Assembly: GCA_033807775.1 (NCBI GenBank)
Contig: CM066315.1
Coordinates: forward strand, 55,892,820 to 55,956,819
Direction of reading: 5' to 3'
DNA from: Saussurea involucrata
Taxonomy: Eukaryota > Streptophyta > Magnoliopsida > Asterales > Asteraceae
Length of the DNA stretch: 64,000 nucleotides
Shown: piece after piece, positions 24,412-36,697 of the stretch
Layout: every line of letters starts with the position of its first letter
Position numbering within the stretch: position 1 is the stretch's first letter
The notes under the pieces: generated by a model
Databases searched by the model: none
Told to the model about the DNA's origin: nothing
Seen by the model: the letters and a program-made list of their open reading frames with translations, nothing else
Translations under genes and position numbers: made by a program

Positions 24412-25085
24412 ATACAAACGATTCGATTCAAGGTATTCAAAGGTTTCTGGTAAGTTTCTTTTTGGTTCTGTCGACTGTGTTCTTAAAATCAATAGTTTCA
24501 TCTTTTGATTTCTGGTAAATTGCATATTTCTGCTTATTCCATTCATTTAGCATTGGTGTAATTAGCGTTTCTGCCATTTTTCATAGTCTTATTCGATCAT
24601 TTGAGTGAGTTTTGAGCAAAATTGATTCTACAAGTTTTTGTCTCTGTTCTTGTCAAAAATCAAAAAAAAATCATCAAAATCTTGTTAGTTTGCTATAAAT
24701 CGATTAGGGTTTGTTGTTTTTTGTGTTTTTGGTTGTTTCCTAATCTTTCAGGAGAAAAATCGTAAACCCTAGTTCGTCCCTCGATCCGAATCTATCTCAC
24801 AACCGCAGTGTCCGGAAGTTCCTTAATTTTTTCGGTAAGTTTCCTTTTCACTCTACTATCCGGACGATTTCATCCGGATTGCTTATAGTTACCGGTAAAA
24901 ATCTCATATCCGTTAAGTTTCCGGACGGCTTCAGTATCCGGATCACTATCCGGACTACATTTGTATCCGGACGATCCTATCCGGTAAAGCCTACTTCCCA
25001 GTAGTACCTGTTCCAGGAATACAACACGTTCGGACACTTCATCTTCCCAGTAAGTATCTCTTTTCGGTAGAAAACAAATTGTGTG
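24412..25085 (+). other. LARD-B leader, left part, with CCGG-rich repeats
   Basis: No ORF. From about 24800 to 25000 short motifs TCCGGA, CCGGACG and ACCGGTAA recur. The same style of repeat continues at 31010-31430, beyond the antisense Copia, so the leader appears to have been opened by that insertion. Confidence 0.55.
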
Positions 25086-25418
25086 ACGCTCCCCCTCAAA
25101 TATTGAACAAACTTACCTGATGTGATTTAGGCATATGTGCTCCCCATGAACACATGAACAAAGTTGTGAAACGCACAGATGAATCGAAGAATAATGTAGA
25201 CGACAGTAATGAGACATGAAAGGAAATCACAAACGAAATGAAAGCAAACAAACGAAATCTACCTAATTAATACAGAGATTTAACGGAAATATGTGTACGA
25301 TACAAGTAGAATAAAGATGTGAGGAAGTGTGTACTCGATCATCTGGAGTTTAGACAACAGATGATGAATAGGTAGTTCCTCGTAAGTGTATGGAACTTGT
25401 ATCGGGCGCACGGTTCGG

Positions 25419-28400
25419 TTAAATCTTCAGATTTAGCATACCCAGCTTGGACACAAGATGTTCAGTATTAATGAAGTAGAGTTCGATTGTACCTCTTTCG
25501 ACGTGATCTTTGATAAAATGGTACCGAACGTCTATGTGATTCGTCTTAGTGTACTGGACCGGATTGCTTGAAATGACAATTGCGCTCTTCGATTCGCAGT
25601 AGATGGGCACCTTCGAGTAGGTGAAGCCGTAATCCTTGAGCTGGGTGCGCATCCATATGACTTGTGAACAGCAGCTTGTGGCGGCCACGTATTCCGCCTC
25701 AGCAGTTGATGTGGAGACGCACTGCTGCTTCTTGGATCCCCAGCTGACTAAGTTATCGCCCAGGAACTGCACGTGTCCCGATGTGCTCTTTCGATCCAGC
25801 ATGCTTTCCGCGTGGTCCGCGTCTGAGTATGTTGTGAGCTAAAAACCTGTCTATTTCGGGTACCACAAGCCAAGATCAGCAGTACCTTTTAAGTAACGAA
25901 AAATTCGTTTTACCGCAATTAAGTGATACTCTTTTGGTTTTGCCTTAAAACAGGCGCATAAGAATGTCGAGAACATGATATCCGATCTACTCGCCGTCAA
26001 GTACATCAAAGAACCTTTCATCCCTCGGTAGGTTTTGGTATCCACATCCTTTCCGTTAGGATCGGCGTGTAACCGCGTACTGGGGGTCATGGGAGTTTTC
26101 ATGGGTGAGGACTGTTCCATCTGGTATTTCCGAAGAATATCCCTGATGTACTTAGCCTGGTTTATGAACATGTCGGTCGATAGTTGCTTAACTTGAAGAC
26201 CGAGGAAAAAATTCATCTCACTTAACATGCTCATTTGAAAATACTCTCCCATGAGTTTTGAAAAATTCTTACAGTACTGAGGGTTAGTGGAACCGAAAAT
26301 GATATCATCAACATAGACTTGGACTAAGTTAATGTGACCTTTTTCATTCTTAATAAACAATGTGGTGTCGATTTTACCTTTAGAAAAACCTTCTTTGATT
26401 AAGAATTTAGACAGAGCATCAGACGAGGCACGTGGAGCTTGTTTTAGACCGTATAGAGCCTTGTCAACGATATACACATGGTTTAGCTTAGAGTCATCCA
26501 CGAACCCGTCTGGTTGCGATACGTACACTTCTTCCTTGATAACACCGTTGAGGAAGGCGGTCTTGACATCCATCTGGAAGACCGTGAAATTCTTGTGTGC
26601 GGTGTATGCAAGGAACATACGAATTGCCTCGATTCTTTCTACCGAAGCGTATGTCTCGTCGTATTCGATTCCCTCTTGCTGGCGGTATCCTTTGGCCACG
26701 AGGCGTGCCTTGTTGCGAACAACGATGCCATCTTCGTTTTTCTTCTTCTTGAATATCCACTTCGTGCCGATGACCGTCTTGTTAGCTAGACGTGGGACGA
26801 GTCGCCATACCTTGAGGGCCTCAAATTAGTTGAGTTCCTCTTGCATCGCCATGACCCAGTCCGGATCATTGAGAGCTTCAGAGACGGTGTTTGGCTCAAT
26901 CTTGCTTAGAAAGCCGGAAAACAAGAAGAAGTTGGCAGATGCACCTCGCGTCTGAACTGGAGTGGAAGGATTGCCGGTGATCTGGTGGAGAGGGTGTGCT
27001 TTTCTCTATTTGGTGGTGTGTGGAAGCGGCTGATGAGTCACGTAAGAATTGTCCAGGTCCACATACTCACTGGGGGGAGATCTTGAACTGCTTCAAGAGA
27101 CGACGGACGGTTCCTTGGAGGAGACGGAGCAGGATTCGTCGTTGGTTGAGCAACTTTCGGTTCCGGGGAATTCAGAGGTTAATCCTTTTGAGTTGTTGAA
27201 GATGAATCTTCGGGAGCGATCTCCAGAATTGGTATAGGTTCCTCCGAGGGATTAGCCGTTTCAGTAGTCGTGTCTGTTGAACTTTGAGGAGATTCCAGAG
27301 TAAGGGCTAGAGTGCTTGTTGAAGGCGGCGGACCGGAGAGAGTCGTCGAGTTCTCGATTTGAGCAGCTTCATTCCTAGGTTGCACAATATCACGAGGATT
27401 AGGCATATTAAATAATTCATCGTAAAAGTGTTGAAAAAGTACATCTAAATCAGAAATATGTGATTTTGACGTAGATGCATGATTTTGATTTACTAGGGTT
27501 GGTGCAGATCCCGAACGAGAAAGTTCGGAAGCTAACACGCCAGTTAAAGCGGGTTCTGAACCGATTTGTTCAGAAGCCAAATCTGCGGCTTCGTCAAAAG
27601 TCCTGTTTACGCTTTCGATGACGGATTTGGTCCATTTGTTGTAAACGCAATAAGCCTTAGCCTGCATTGAGTATCCGATGAATACTCCTTCATCTACCTT
27701 TGGACTGAACTTCTCGAGGTCATCATTATCATTTAAGACGTAGGACGTGCACCCGAATGCGTGGAAATACTTGATATTCGGGATGCGGTTGTTGATGATC
27801 TCGTATGGGGTTTTGTTGAACCACTTGTTGATGATGGATCGGTTTTGAGTGTAACACGCAGTTGCAACAGCTTCAGCCCAGAGAAAAAGTGGCAGTTTGG
27901 ATTGCAACAACATTGTACGAGCAGCTTCGACTAGGGTACGGTTCTGTCGTTCTACCACTCCGTTTTGCTGAGGAGTCCTTGCGGTAGAGAAGTTGTGCGA
28001 AATACCGACAGATGTTAGGTATTCGTTCAGCGTTTGGTTCTTGAACTCCGTCCTGTTGTCCGTCCTTATTGTCTGAACTAGCCGTCGGAGGTTCAGCTGA
28101 ATGGTCTTCAGATGGGTGATTATGAGTTCCGGGGTTTCGTCTTTGGGGTGCAGGAACTTCACCCAAGTGTAGCGAGAGAAATCGTCGACCATTACTAGGA
28201 CATACTTCTTCTTGTTGATACTCTGAACACGCATCGGTCCGCACAAATCCATATGGATGAGTTCAAGGGACCGGGATGTGCTAGGAGCGGCCTTCGGCTT
28301 GTGAGTCACTCACTTCATTTTGCCCATCTCGCATGCTCCGCAGAGCCTGTCTTTCTCGAACTTGAGCTCGGGCAAGCCTTTAATGTGTACGCCTAGCACC

Positions 28401-28863
28401 AATTTGTTGATGTTCTTGAAGTTTAGGTGTGAGAGTCGTCGATGCCATATCCACGCTTGTTGAGAGTTGGCCTTCGATATGAGGGAGACGGGATCATCGG
28501 TCTTCAGGGCGGAGAGGTCGATGGTGTAGAGGTTGGTCTTCCGAGTTCCAACAGTAACTCCTTTCCATCTTTAGTGCGTACACTACACCTTTTAGCTTTG
28601 AAGTTGACCTCGAGATCTTTGTTGCAGAACTGTCTGATGCTGAACAGATTGTGTCCCAATCCCGCGACTTATGACACCTTCTTGATCGTGATCTTATCTT
28701 GAACTTTATCTCCATAGCCCATAATCGGCGCTTTGTCATCGTTCCCAAACCTCACGTCTCCGCAGTATTTCTCTTTGAAGTTCATCAGCAGCTCCCTCCT
28801 TCCGGTCATGTGCTTGGAGCATCCTGAGTCTAAGTACCACACATGACCGTCATGCAAAAACAA
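25419..28863 (-). pseudogene. Copia-C pol: protease, integrase, RT, RNase H, broken
   Basis: Protease WYLDSGCSKHMTG is at about 28830-28790. Integrase runs 28309-27179 with MDLCGPMRV, VDDFSRYTWVKFL and TPQQNGVVERQNRTLVEAAR. RT spans roughly 26800-25851 with MDVKTAFLNG and catalytic YVDDIIFGS (about 26300). RNase H runs 25802-25419 with DRKSTSGHVQFLGDN and STAEAEYVAA. The RNase H tail jumps to SKLGMLN, omitting the usual LADLFTK-type segment, a small deletion. Stops near 26825 and breaks at 28310-28330 and 28669 inactivate it. Confidence 0.9.
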
Positions 28864-28879
28864 GATTAGGGATTTTTAG

Positions 28880-30655
28880 GTACCCATTTAAAAATGGGTC
28901 CTGGAGGTTAGGTTTAACACCTGACTCACGAACCTATTTTGAATTGGGCTTCCTTTTGGGTTTACGCGATTTACGTTTAGGCTTTGAATTAAAACATGAT
29001 AAGAACCAAACCAATCAGATGCATAACTATTATCATCAAAATCATTCAATCCACAGTTAGAACAACACAAACAATCATGGGATAACTGAATCAAATGCTG
29101 AATTGAATAAAGTCTAATTGGAAAATTAACACTTTGTTCACCAAAATTATTCGAATGATTCAAACCCAATCATTAATGTTATTCCTAGAATTGAAAGCAG
29201 AATTAAATGACTTCGACTCCGACTTGTTCTTGATAGATCCTTTGGCTACCCACTTTGGTTTGTCTTGTTTTGCCCGACCATTTTTATCTGAAAAGTCATT
29301 AACGGCACGGTCAGCAGAGTTTGAGTAGGAAGGATTTATATCATTTGATCGACCGGTCTTTTGCCGCGGCTGTGAACGGTTTTGAGAATGAGAATCGGTT
29401 TTAGAAACTTTGTTCACAGCCGGGGTCTTGCGTTTTGAAGAACTCTCGCCTTTAAGAAATTTGACCGAACGATTCACTGCCTTAGAAAGAAAGTCGGTGT
29501 GATTTGGAAGAGGTTTGTCAAATTCAAACTTAGTAAACTCTTCATCTGAACTTTCATCGGAATTCATGTATGCTGAAAAATCAATATCAGGGACAGATGG
29601 ACCAGGAGTGGTAGAGGGAGGTGAGGAACGCTTTGAGTCTGTGTTTTTGGAAGAATCTGGTGCGGAAGCTTTTTGAAATTCAGAGTTAAGATCCTTTTGA
29701 ACACAGTCAACTTGAGACTCTTTTCCTTTTCGCGAAGAAGTTTTGCCAATAAAGGCTTTACACAAAGATGTGTCGGAGGAGTCCGAGGAAGGTTCGGGTG
29801 AAATCATCTTTTCGTTTTGGAGTTGGTCAAGTTTTTCTTGAAGTTGACCCTTACTCACTTGCTCTTGCATCACTTCTGTTTCCAAAGCAGACAGTTTTGA
29901 TGTGAGCTGATTGATTTCATTCTGAAGGATTTCCTGAGTCTCGCCTGACACAGATTCGGTTTTAGAGGATTTGAGTTTCTCAAGTTCAGTTAAAAGCTCT
30001 TGGTTTTCTTTTTGAAACTTGATCCGTTCCTGTTCAAATGATTCCTCTAACTCGACTATTTTCATTTCCTAGACGAGGGGTGGAACATAGCGTTTAAATT
30101 CATCCGTCTCAGCTTTGGTTGTGGTTGCGGGGGCCTCATCCTTTTTCGAGGAATCCTTATGTTGTGCAACTTTGTAGCCGTCAAAGTAATCATTTGATAG
30201 GTACTTGAATTTATTTTTCGTATAAGAATAATTAAGAACTTCATATGCAAAGGGTAATTTCATTTTAGTGGTGTGTGCGCGCTTGTATTCCTCAGTTTCC
30301 TCTTCCTTTTCCTCGAGAGGTCCGGTCCATTTGATTTTGAATTCAGGGTATTTTCTATCAAGCCCAAAAAGGTTAAACTCGTATAGAGTATGCCTTAATG
30401 ACAGAATCTTTTTCAAATAATATGGGTTGTCATACCCAATACATCATTCCTAGTTAAAATACGTGAATTCTTTAGGTTTGTTCATATGAATTGTCTGATC
30501 AGTTTGACCTCTTTTGTGAAGTTTAGTTTCAAGATCAGTTATCTTAGCAACAAACTCTTTGTGTTGAATTTGAAGAGAAGATCATTGATAGATAATATCT
30601 GCTTTCTCATCCTTACACTGATCAAGCTTTAAATACAACCATGATGCCCATTTGT
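28880..30655 (-). pseudogene. Copia-C gag, N-terminally truncated
   Basis: The readable protein begins within the gag central region (MNKWASWLYLKLDQCKDEK near 30655), passes RGQTDQTIHMNKP (about 30500) and a Lys/Glu-rich coiled-coil stretch (30065-29800), and ends near DINPSYSNSADR and WVAKGS before pol. The capsid domain expected upstream is absent. No clear CCHC knuckle was found. Stops and frame changes occur near 30572, 30440, 30069 and 29160. Confidence 0.75.
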
Positions 30656-31541
30656 TCATTTTTCCGGAAACTCATTCGCAAAACCCTCTCGACCTCTCTC
30701 TCTCGGATACTCAAGGTTTTTGCTTCAAACACAATCGGTTTCGACTTCAAATCACATGTATGTACTCTATTTCAAGTCTCCTATCATTTTCGTACAGTTT
30801 CATACACAAATCGATGCTTAAATCGTTCATTTTGTCGACCGATTGGGTCGTTCGGAATCGAACCGAGTGTCGGTTCATATTCCGACCAATAAGGCATGTG
30901 TTAGGTGCAATCTGTGGTTGTTTATTGCTTCTACATTCTTTTAATCATGCCTAGGAGTGTTACATTTGATTTCGTATTAATTTGTGGCTTGTTTAAATCA
31001 AACCGGATGTCGTCCGGATAGTTTGAATCTATCCCGACACATTCAATGTTATCCGGACACCTCCATCGTAGGATATTTTATCCGGAAACCAACTCACCCG
31101 GTAACCCAAGTTGTCAGGAAACCTTCGTGGTTTCCGGTAAGTTCAACTATCTGGGTCATGTTGCTTGTCCGGTAACCTTATTCACCCAGTAACCCAAGTT
31201 GTCTGGAAACCTATGGTTTCCGGTAAGTTCAACTATCCGATGTGTTCCTTAACTTTGTCCGGTAAGTCCAATTCGTCCGATAACTTTCTCTATATTGTTG
31301 TGTCCAGTAACCCTACGTATCCGAATACTAATGTACCCGGTGACTTTAATGTTATCCGGTCACCATTGTATCCGGACACTAAGCTTCCCGGATACTTTCC
31401 TTGTCCGGACACCTTGGCCATTTCAGTTCCCTGTTCCACTGCCAGTCCTCAATCTGTTCCAGATTGAGCCGATCTTCGTCAAGGTACGCACCGACACTTT
31501 TGCAACCGCCAATAGTCTAATACTGTTTCTATCAGGTACAA
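30656..31541 (+). other. LARD-B leader, right part, with CCGG-rich repeats
   Basis: No supported gene. Between 31010 and 31430 motifs such as TTTCCGGTAAGTTCAACTAT (twice, 31130 and 31217 regions), ATCCGGACAC and ACCCGGTAAC recur. Several also look like splice donors (GGTAAG). The segment leads straight to the ATG at 31542. Confidence 0.55.
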
Positions 31542-34500
31542 ATGGCGGATCAACAAAACATCGACAATCAACCGCAAGAGGAGTTCATAAATGAGGCTGC
31601 TGACAACGCCTTGGTTGACCCCGACGACATTTCTGAAATCGAGGGAAACAACCACCACCTCGACGCTGCTGAGTTCAGACAACAACATCGTGTGGTCGTG
31701 GACATTCTACTAGGCCACCCTCTACGACATGCGCTAACAGAGACCACCGACGTCCCGGTCCTTTAACTACAGCAAGTCTGGAAATCCATCTGAGTCGTCA
31801 CTGCGGTCAACTTTCAGACGATTACTGCCACAATCGATCATCATCCATTCTTACTCACACCGGAGTCTTTCTGACGTCTACTTTCACTACCTGAAGCTAT
31901 TGTCGGCGGCCGAGCTGCATTCGACACCCTACTATCGACGACAACACTCTTTGTGCCAAAATCCGTGCACTTGGATACAACCATGCACTGAACCGCCCCT
32001 CCGCCTTCAACCGAAAATACTTGGCGCCAATATGGTACACCTTGTTCACAATCCTGAACAGGTGTTTATCCTCCAGATGGAAGGGCATCGACCAGTGCAC
32101 CGGCAGTTTTCTACGCCTATTCCATGCTGTGATCTACGACCGACACGTGGACTTCTCCACGATCATCTGGCACGAACTCGTGAACAATATACGCGCCAAC
32201 GACGGAACAAAGGAACGCAAGTTCATTCCTTACCTCCGATTCCTTCAGCTTGCCATCCGTCAACACATGGACGCGAACCCGGACATCCCACGCCGAATTA
32301 ACCACCCGGTATGTCCTTAATTTAGCTTACATTACCTTGTAATTCTCAACCCGTCCAACGCACAAGCCATACGTATACTCGAAGCCTTACTGGCATACGC
32401 GGATTCGTACGCACCGAGTGTTATAGAATATAGGAGAGCGTTAGGTGCTCCTGTGGTCCAGCCAGAGCCGGAGGGACCTCCCCAAGGAGCTAGGCCCGAG
32501 CGACGTGAGGGTCCAAGGACAAGAGGAGGTAGAGTCCGGGTAGCTGGGGCTCCCAGACGGGGCGTGCTGAGAGTACACTCTGTGAGGGGTAATGAAGCGG
32601 GCAGTGCGGAGGATTCGCGTGCCAGTACAAGCCATACCACCCGACCCTCCACAACCCAACCTTCCCGACCGTCTACAAGTAGACCACCTACCCCTCCACA
32701 TACTACCTCGACCACCCGTACCACCTCTGAGGCCGGACCGTCGACTTCCCTACATGAGGTCCCGGTCGTCAATGCCTCTACACTAGACCAAGATCCCGAC
32801 ACCGATACAGCTGACCCGATCTTATCGGAGATACAAATCGGAGTCTTGGACTCTAAAACCACCAACTCCGATACGGACCACGCTATCCGTTTATCTATGA
32901 TACCACCCTGTATCGGACGTCGTCCGCCTATGACTGAAGAAACTACATCCGACTCACCCACGCCCTCCGAAATCCCTACATCCGAGCCTATTACGGGAGA
33001 CAAAAGGAGAGAGGAGGGAGATTTAGTTGAAAATTTAGAACAAGTGAGACGGAGAGAATGGAGATCGAAAAAGAATTATGAGAGGGCAAGCTTACAAAAT
33101 AGAGCGGAGAATGATCGTAACCGATCCCGTGTCGCCCAGGTAGCCACATCTGCTGCCTCGTCTCATACGTTGGGAAGAGACATTGAAGAAGCCATCGTGG
33201 ACCTAGCGACGCAAATGCACAACCTCCCTAGCCACTCAACTAGCTCTCAACAGCTAGTTGTTTCAATTTCTCATGGGGACTTAGCACAAAGTCTATAGTT
33301 CTCTCACTCGAAGAGTTTCGATATTGAAATAAGAGAATAGCCTCCCCCATTCTCGACTTCTTTCTGTGCACCATTGAGTCTAGAGCTCTTTGATATTATA
33401 ACATCTTCTTTGGCTAGGACACAGATCGAGACTGCTAACATCGGTGAATTAAGTGAACCGATCGGAACATTTGTAGTATGTCTTCCCTTGAGCGGAATAC
33501 GAGGATCGGATGGAAATCCTACCATAGCCAATGTCACGCCAGCTATGAACGTAGGTGCCACTTCTGTTGATTCAACAGTTGTGATCTCAACAGGTAATCT
33601 AAGTGATCCCGGCGGTGATTTACCTGACTTTGTGTCAAGGAAATATCTGGACGGCGCCTTAAAGGTTGTCCGCGAAGCAATGGAAAAGGAGTTTAGAACG
33701 GAGCTAGACAAAGTCAAAAGTCTACTGAAAGGGAAGGAGAAAGTGGTAGAACCCAAAACCGCACCAACACCTCCACCGGCAACTACTCAGCAATCATACT
33801 CGGTGGATGACCTAAAGACCATGCTCCTAGACCAACTGCTCCAACACACCAACACTGACTCCTTACCCGAAGCAGATCTCATATCCGTGCTTCGATCACA
33901 AGCATCTGCTCAACCGTCATTCGTCAACGCCAGATTGGACCAGCTTGACACGACCCTGAAGGACATTTAGAACGCCCTTACAACTCTGTCCGACAGGGTC
34001 GCCTCTCTCGAAAGTACCTGCAAGAGTCAAGCTGGCGGACTCAAACGCCGACACGATGTCCAGGATGATCCTGATCATTGTGAGGGGGAGAACAAGCGTC
34101 AAAGAGTATCAGAGTCCGAGCCAATCAACATCGATTTTACTCCAACGGTTCAGCCGGAACCGTCAACCACTGTGGCACCATCAGAAGATCAGCCAACAAC
34201 ACAGATAAGTCTACCCGAGATGGTCATCGATATGGACATCTCAGATGATGAAGACCCAACGGTTGAAAAGCCCGAGGGAGAATCCCAAGAATTGATCGTC
34301 TACACCGCACCGGAAAGGCCTGAATTTGAAATGATAGATCTTGACTCGGAGATTGACCCGGAAACAGAAAATGCATGGTATGAAAAAACCGCCAGTGCTA
34401 TAAACTCCGAGGTAAACTTGATCTTCCATACCGATGCCGATGACGACTTTGATTACGATCAGTTCTTGCTGCAATCCATTTAGAGTACACCTGCTTAAGC

Positions 34501-35443
34501 TAATCTGATTCCCGAGACTTCCACACCAGCACATCCAACATCTCCTCAACAAACCGCTTATGATCAACATCCACCACAACCTGTCATATGGGAGAAAATA
34601 ATATCATCATCCCCTTCCTAGAGGATTCCCTGAAAAGGTTGTTCGTCCACAAACTGCGAGTGCTTGATCCAGCCTTCTGCCTCGGATTAGCGAAGTTCGA
34701 CGATGCTTACAAGAATAAATATCTAGAGGTAATGAAAAGGTGTCTATCAGTCAGGTCAGAACCAAGCACAAGATCATCGAAGTTGTCAACATCCAATTTG
34801 GCCGAGTTTTGAAGATCTGGTACCCAGTCTTTACTGTCAAACGAGAAGATAGGAAAGAATGGATATTCTTCGAAGCCGACTTTAAGAATCTCCGACTGAA
34901 CGAATTTCACTCAATCCTCAAAGACCTCCGAACACGAACGATCTGACCTCTCCACATCACCAAAGCGCTTGAAGCTGTAAAGCGATTCCTGAAACACAAG
35001 GTAATGATGTCATATATTACCGACTTTCAAATGGGAATCGAACACCGAACCAAGAAGATCAACCTCCTGAAACCCGATCAGAAATCCCCTAAATTAAAGA
35101 TGTACCCTGTCAACAGTCTGCTGCTACAATCAGAATTCGAAATCGTCTATATCAACGAACATAACGAAAAGAAGTTTCTCCGCTTCAGTCAAGTTGAAAG
35201 ATTCTGCGACGGAACTCTGCTAAAGGTCAGAGATGCTTTAAGAGACATAATCTCTTAGGAAAAAGAACTCCGGATTTCATTTCCCGCGCGTATAAACGAA
35301 AAAAACGCCTGAGAAGCCTTGGAAATTATTGAAGACCGCATTGAGTTTCGTAAATCCATCCGAAGCTTCGAGATTCTTTTTGCACTCCGGAAGAGATACG
35401 TTTCGAATTGGCGCGAGATTGAACTTCGATTCAAAGGGGGAGA
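31542..35443 (+). pseudogene. LARD-B sense ORF: unknown retroelement protein, broken
   Basis: The start is MADQQNIDNQPQEEF. A globular region at about 32000-32320 (MAPIWYTLFTILNRCLSSRW, then RKFIPYLRFLQLAIR) resembles plant proteins labelled putative transposon protein (Transposase_32-like); this is my recollection, unsearched. Then come a Pro/Thr/Ser-rich linker (32453-33000), a Lys/Glu-rich region and short coiled coil (33640-34020), a basic GENKRQR patch and an acidic tail (34200-34480). A conserved C-terminal region (34740-35443) ends FKGGD, encoded by the PPT. Most of 32021-34483 is one frame with stops near 32318, 33296, 33968 and 34481; the two ends are in another frame. The 61166-59691 ORF is homologous. 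Confidence 0.7.
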
Positions 35444-35444
35444 T
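35432..35444 (+). other. PPT of LARD-B, also coding
   Basis: CAAAGGGGGAGAT directly precedes the 3' LTR and reads K-G-G-D in the frame of the sense ORF. Confidence 0.85.
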
Positions 35445-35728
35445 TGTTGGGATTAAAATCTGATTGAATGAAAGTTTAAGGGAATAAAATGTAACTTTAT
35501 ATTTGGGTTTTATTCATGTAATGGGCCATGGGCCTCAGTTCAATAGCCTAGGTATAAATAGAATTGTTTAGTCTATTATGAAGGTTAATCGTCATTGTTC
35601 TTATTAGATATACATTGTAAACTCTCTGAATGGTTTATGAATGTTATATGGATGACGACTTGAAATCATTGTTTCTATTGCATATTTGTTATTGATTTCT
35701 TCTACATTGCACTAATCTAGGATCCACA
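35445..35728 (+). repeat. 3' LTR of LARD-B
   Basis: It is 284 bp, TGTTGGGATTAAAATC...GGATCCACA, followed by the TSD AGATG. Confidence 0.92.
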
Positions 35729-35733
35729 AGATG

Positions 35734-36692
35734 CTTTTGTTTGTTTTCTTATAAATATTCGTTGTTGATCTTGCACCTGTTACTGTTCAATTATGATTAC
35801 CGTTATTGTTGCTTTGTTCATTGCTAGATCTACACATACCATGCCCGTCATGGGTAGTCTTTATTTGAAATCTATTCTTTCTATTTTCTTTTCAGTTCCA
35901 ATAGTCGGTGCTACAGGTGCATGGGTATGTTGGTTGGGAAACACAATCATCAACCTTGCATTTATAGTTGCTTCAAAAGGCTATATGCTCATCTCAACAA
36001 TGCCACCATCAATGAGTCCTGAGAAAAGGCTCATATGAAAGCATGCCTATACTTATTATCTATCCCTTCTTCACTCAATTACTCTTCCACAGTTCTTTCA
36101 ATAGTCTCAGTTAGAATTATCAAATAGGGAGAATTGAGTAGTGGTTACTTTCTTGAGAAGATGTTGGTCCATAAATCTTTTAGTTGGATATATATGTGTT
36201 ATATTACATGGCTTCCTATATGAGAAGATAAAAAGTGATGACATTTTAGGGAGTATGTTAATATAGGTGTAGATATGTGCTCACTGTTTTTGCATAATTG
36301 TATTGGTTCATTGTTTATGGAACCTTTATTGTTGTTGGGTGGATACTTGTACTTGATATTAGTTTCAAGTTTAAAGTTAAACTTCTACAAGCTAATAACC
36401 ATTGATGTCATCTTATATAAATCTGTATATGCTTTATTTTTAATATTATTTTTTCATCTATGCTGTTTTTATGGTTTCATATAATTTCGTACATCTATGT
36501 TTATATTTGGGTGTTTTAGGGAATAAAGTGATTAGATTTTTATGTGTTGAAGGTACGATAACAAAGGCATTCACATAATCAATTTGGTACAATTTAAGAG
36601 TACCACATCCGTGTTACAAGTACCCATTATGGATTACGTTTACCACTACTATTTTGGACCACGTGCATGCTGGAATCACTCTTGGCATGACC
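35734..36692. other. Host segment 4
   Basis: AT-rich intron-like DNA with a hydrophobic open stretch (35793-36038). Inside it an acceptor-like ttttcttttcag (about 35885-35896) and a donor-like GTATGT (about 35925) bracket a possible mini-exon. A further open piece near 36600-36690 reads LDHVHAGITLGMTL and would continue at 48008 past Gypsy-C. These look like remnants of a membrane-protein gene, but I cannot name it. Confidence 0.3.
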
Positions 36693-36697
36693 CTTAT

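Larger units (their letters stand above)
25086..30655 (-). mobile_element. Copia-C: antisense Ty1/Copia gag-pol body lacking LTRs
   Basis: On the minus strand it has a gag C-terminal half, protease, integrase, RT and RNase H in Copia order, ending at a PPT-like GAGGGGGAGC (plus 25089-25098). No TG...CA terminus, PBS or direct repeat is visible at either end: left of the PPT the sequence is LARD-B leader, and on the right gag stops abruptly near 30655 with its N-terminal capsid half missing. RT style (VYVDDIIFGST, KALYGLKQAPRA) fits the Tork/Sirevirus side of Copia. Confidence 0.8.
24114..35728 (+). mobile_element. LARD-B: LTR retrotransposon with a sense ORF of unknown family and an antisense Copia body inside
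   Basis: Two 284-bp LTRs (24114-24397 and 35445-35728), a PBS (24400-24411) and a PPT (35432-35444) all point along the plus strand, and the perfect TSD AGATG flanks it (24109-24113 and 35729-35733). The sense ORF occupies 31542-35443; there is no sense pol. Between the leader halves lies a minus-strand Copia gag-pol without LTRs (25086-30655). The LTRs differ at roughly a dozen positions (about 4%), older than Copia-A. A shortened relative sits at 59455-61479. Confidence 0.88.

Noticed and set aside
24760..24770. Telomere-type repeat (aaaccctag)
   Set aside because: A single occurrence in a leader, not a tandem array.
32441..33003. Minus-strand ORFs opposite the LARD-B linker (including a 223-residue one)
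   Set aside because: They are shadows of the Pro/Thr-rich sense frame, whose homologue in LARD-E supports the plus-strand reading.
35793..36038. 81-residue ORF as an intact small membrane protein
   Set aside because: Splice-like signals interrupt it, there is no start context or family match, and it more likely represents intron/exon remnants.
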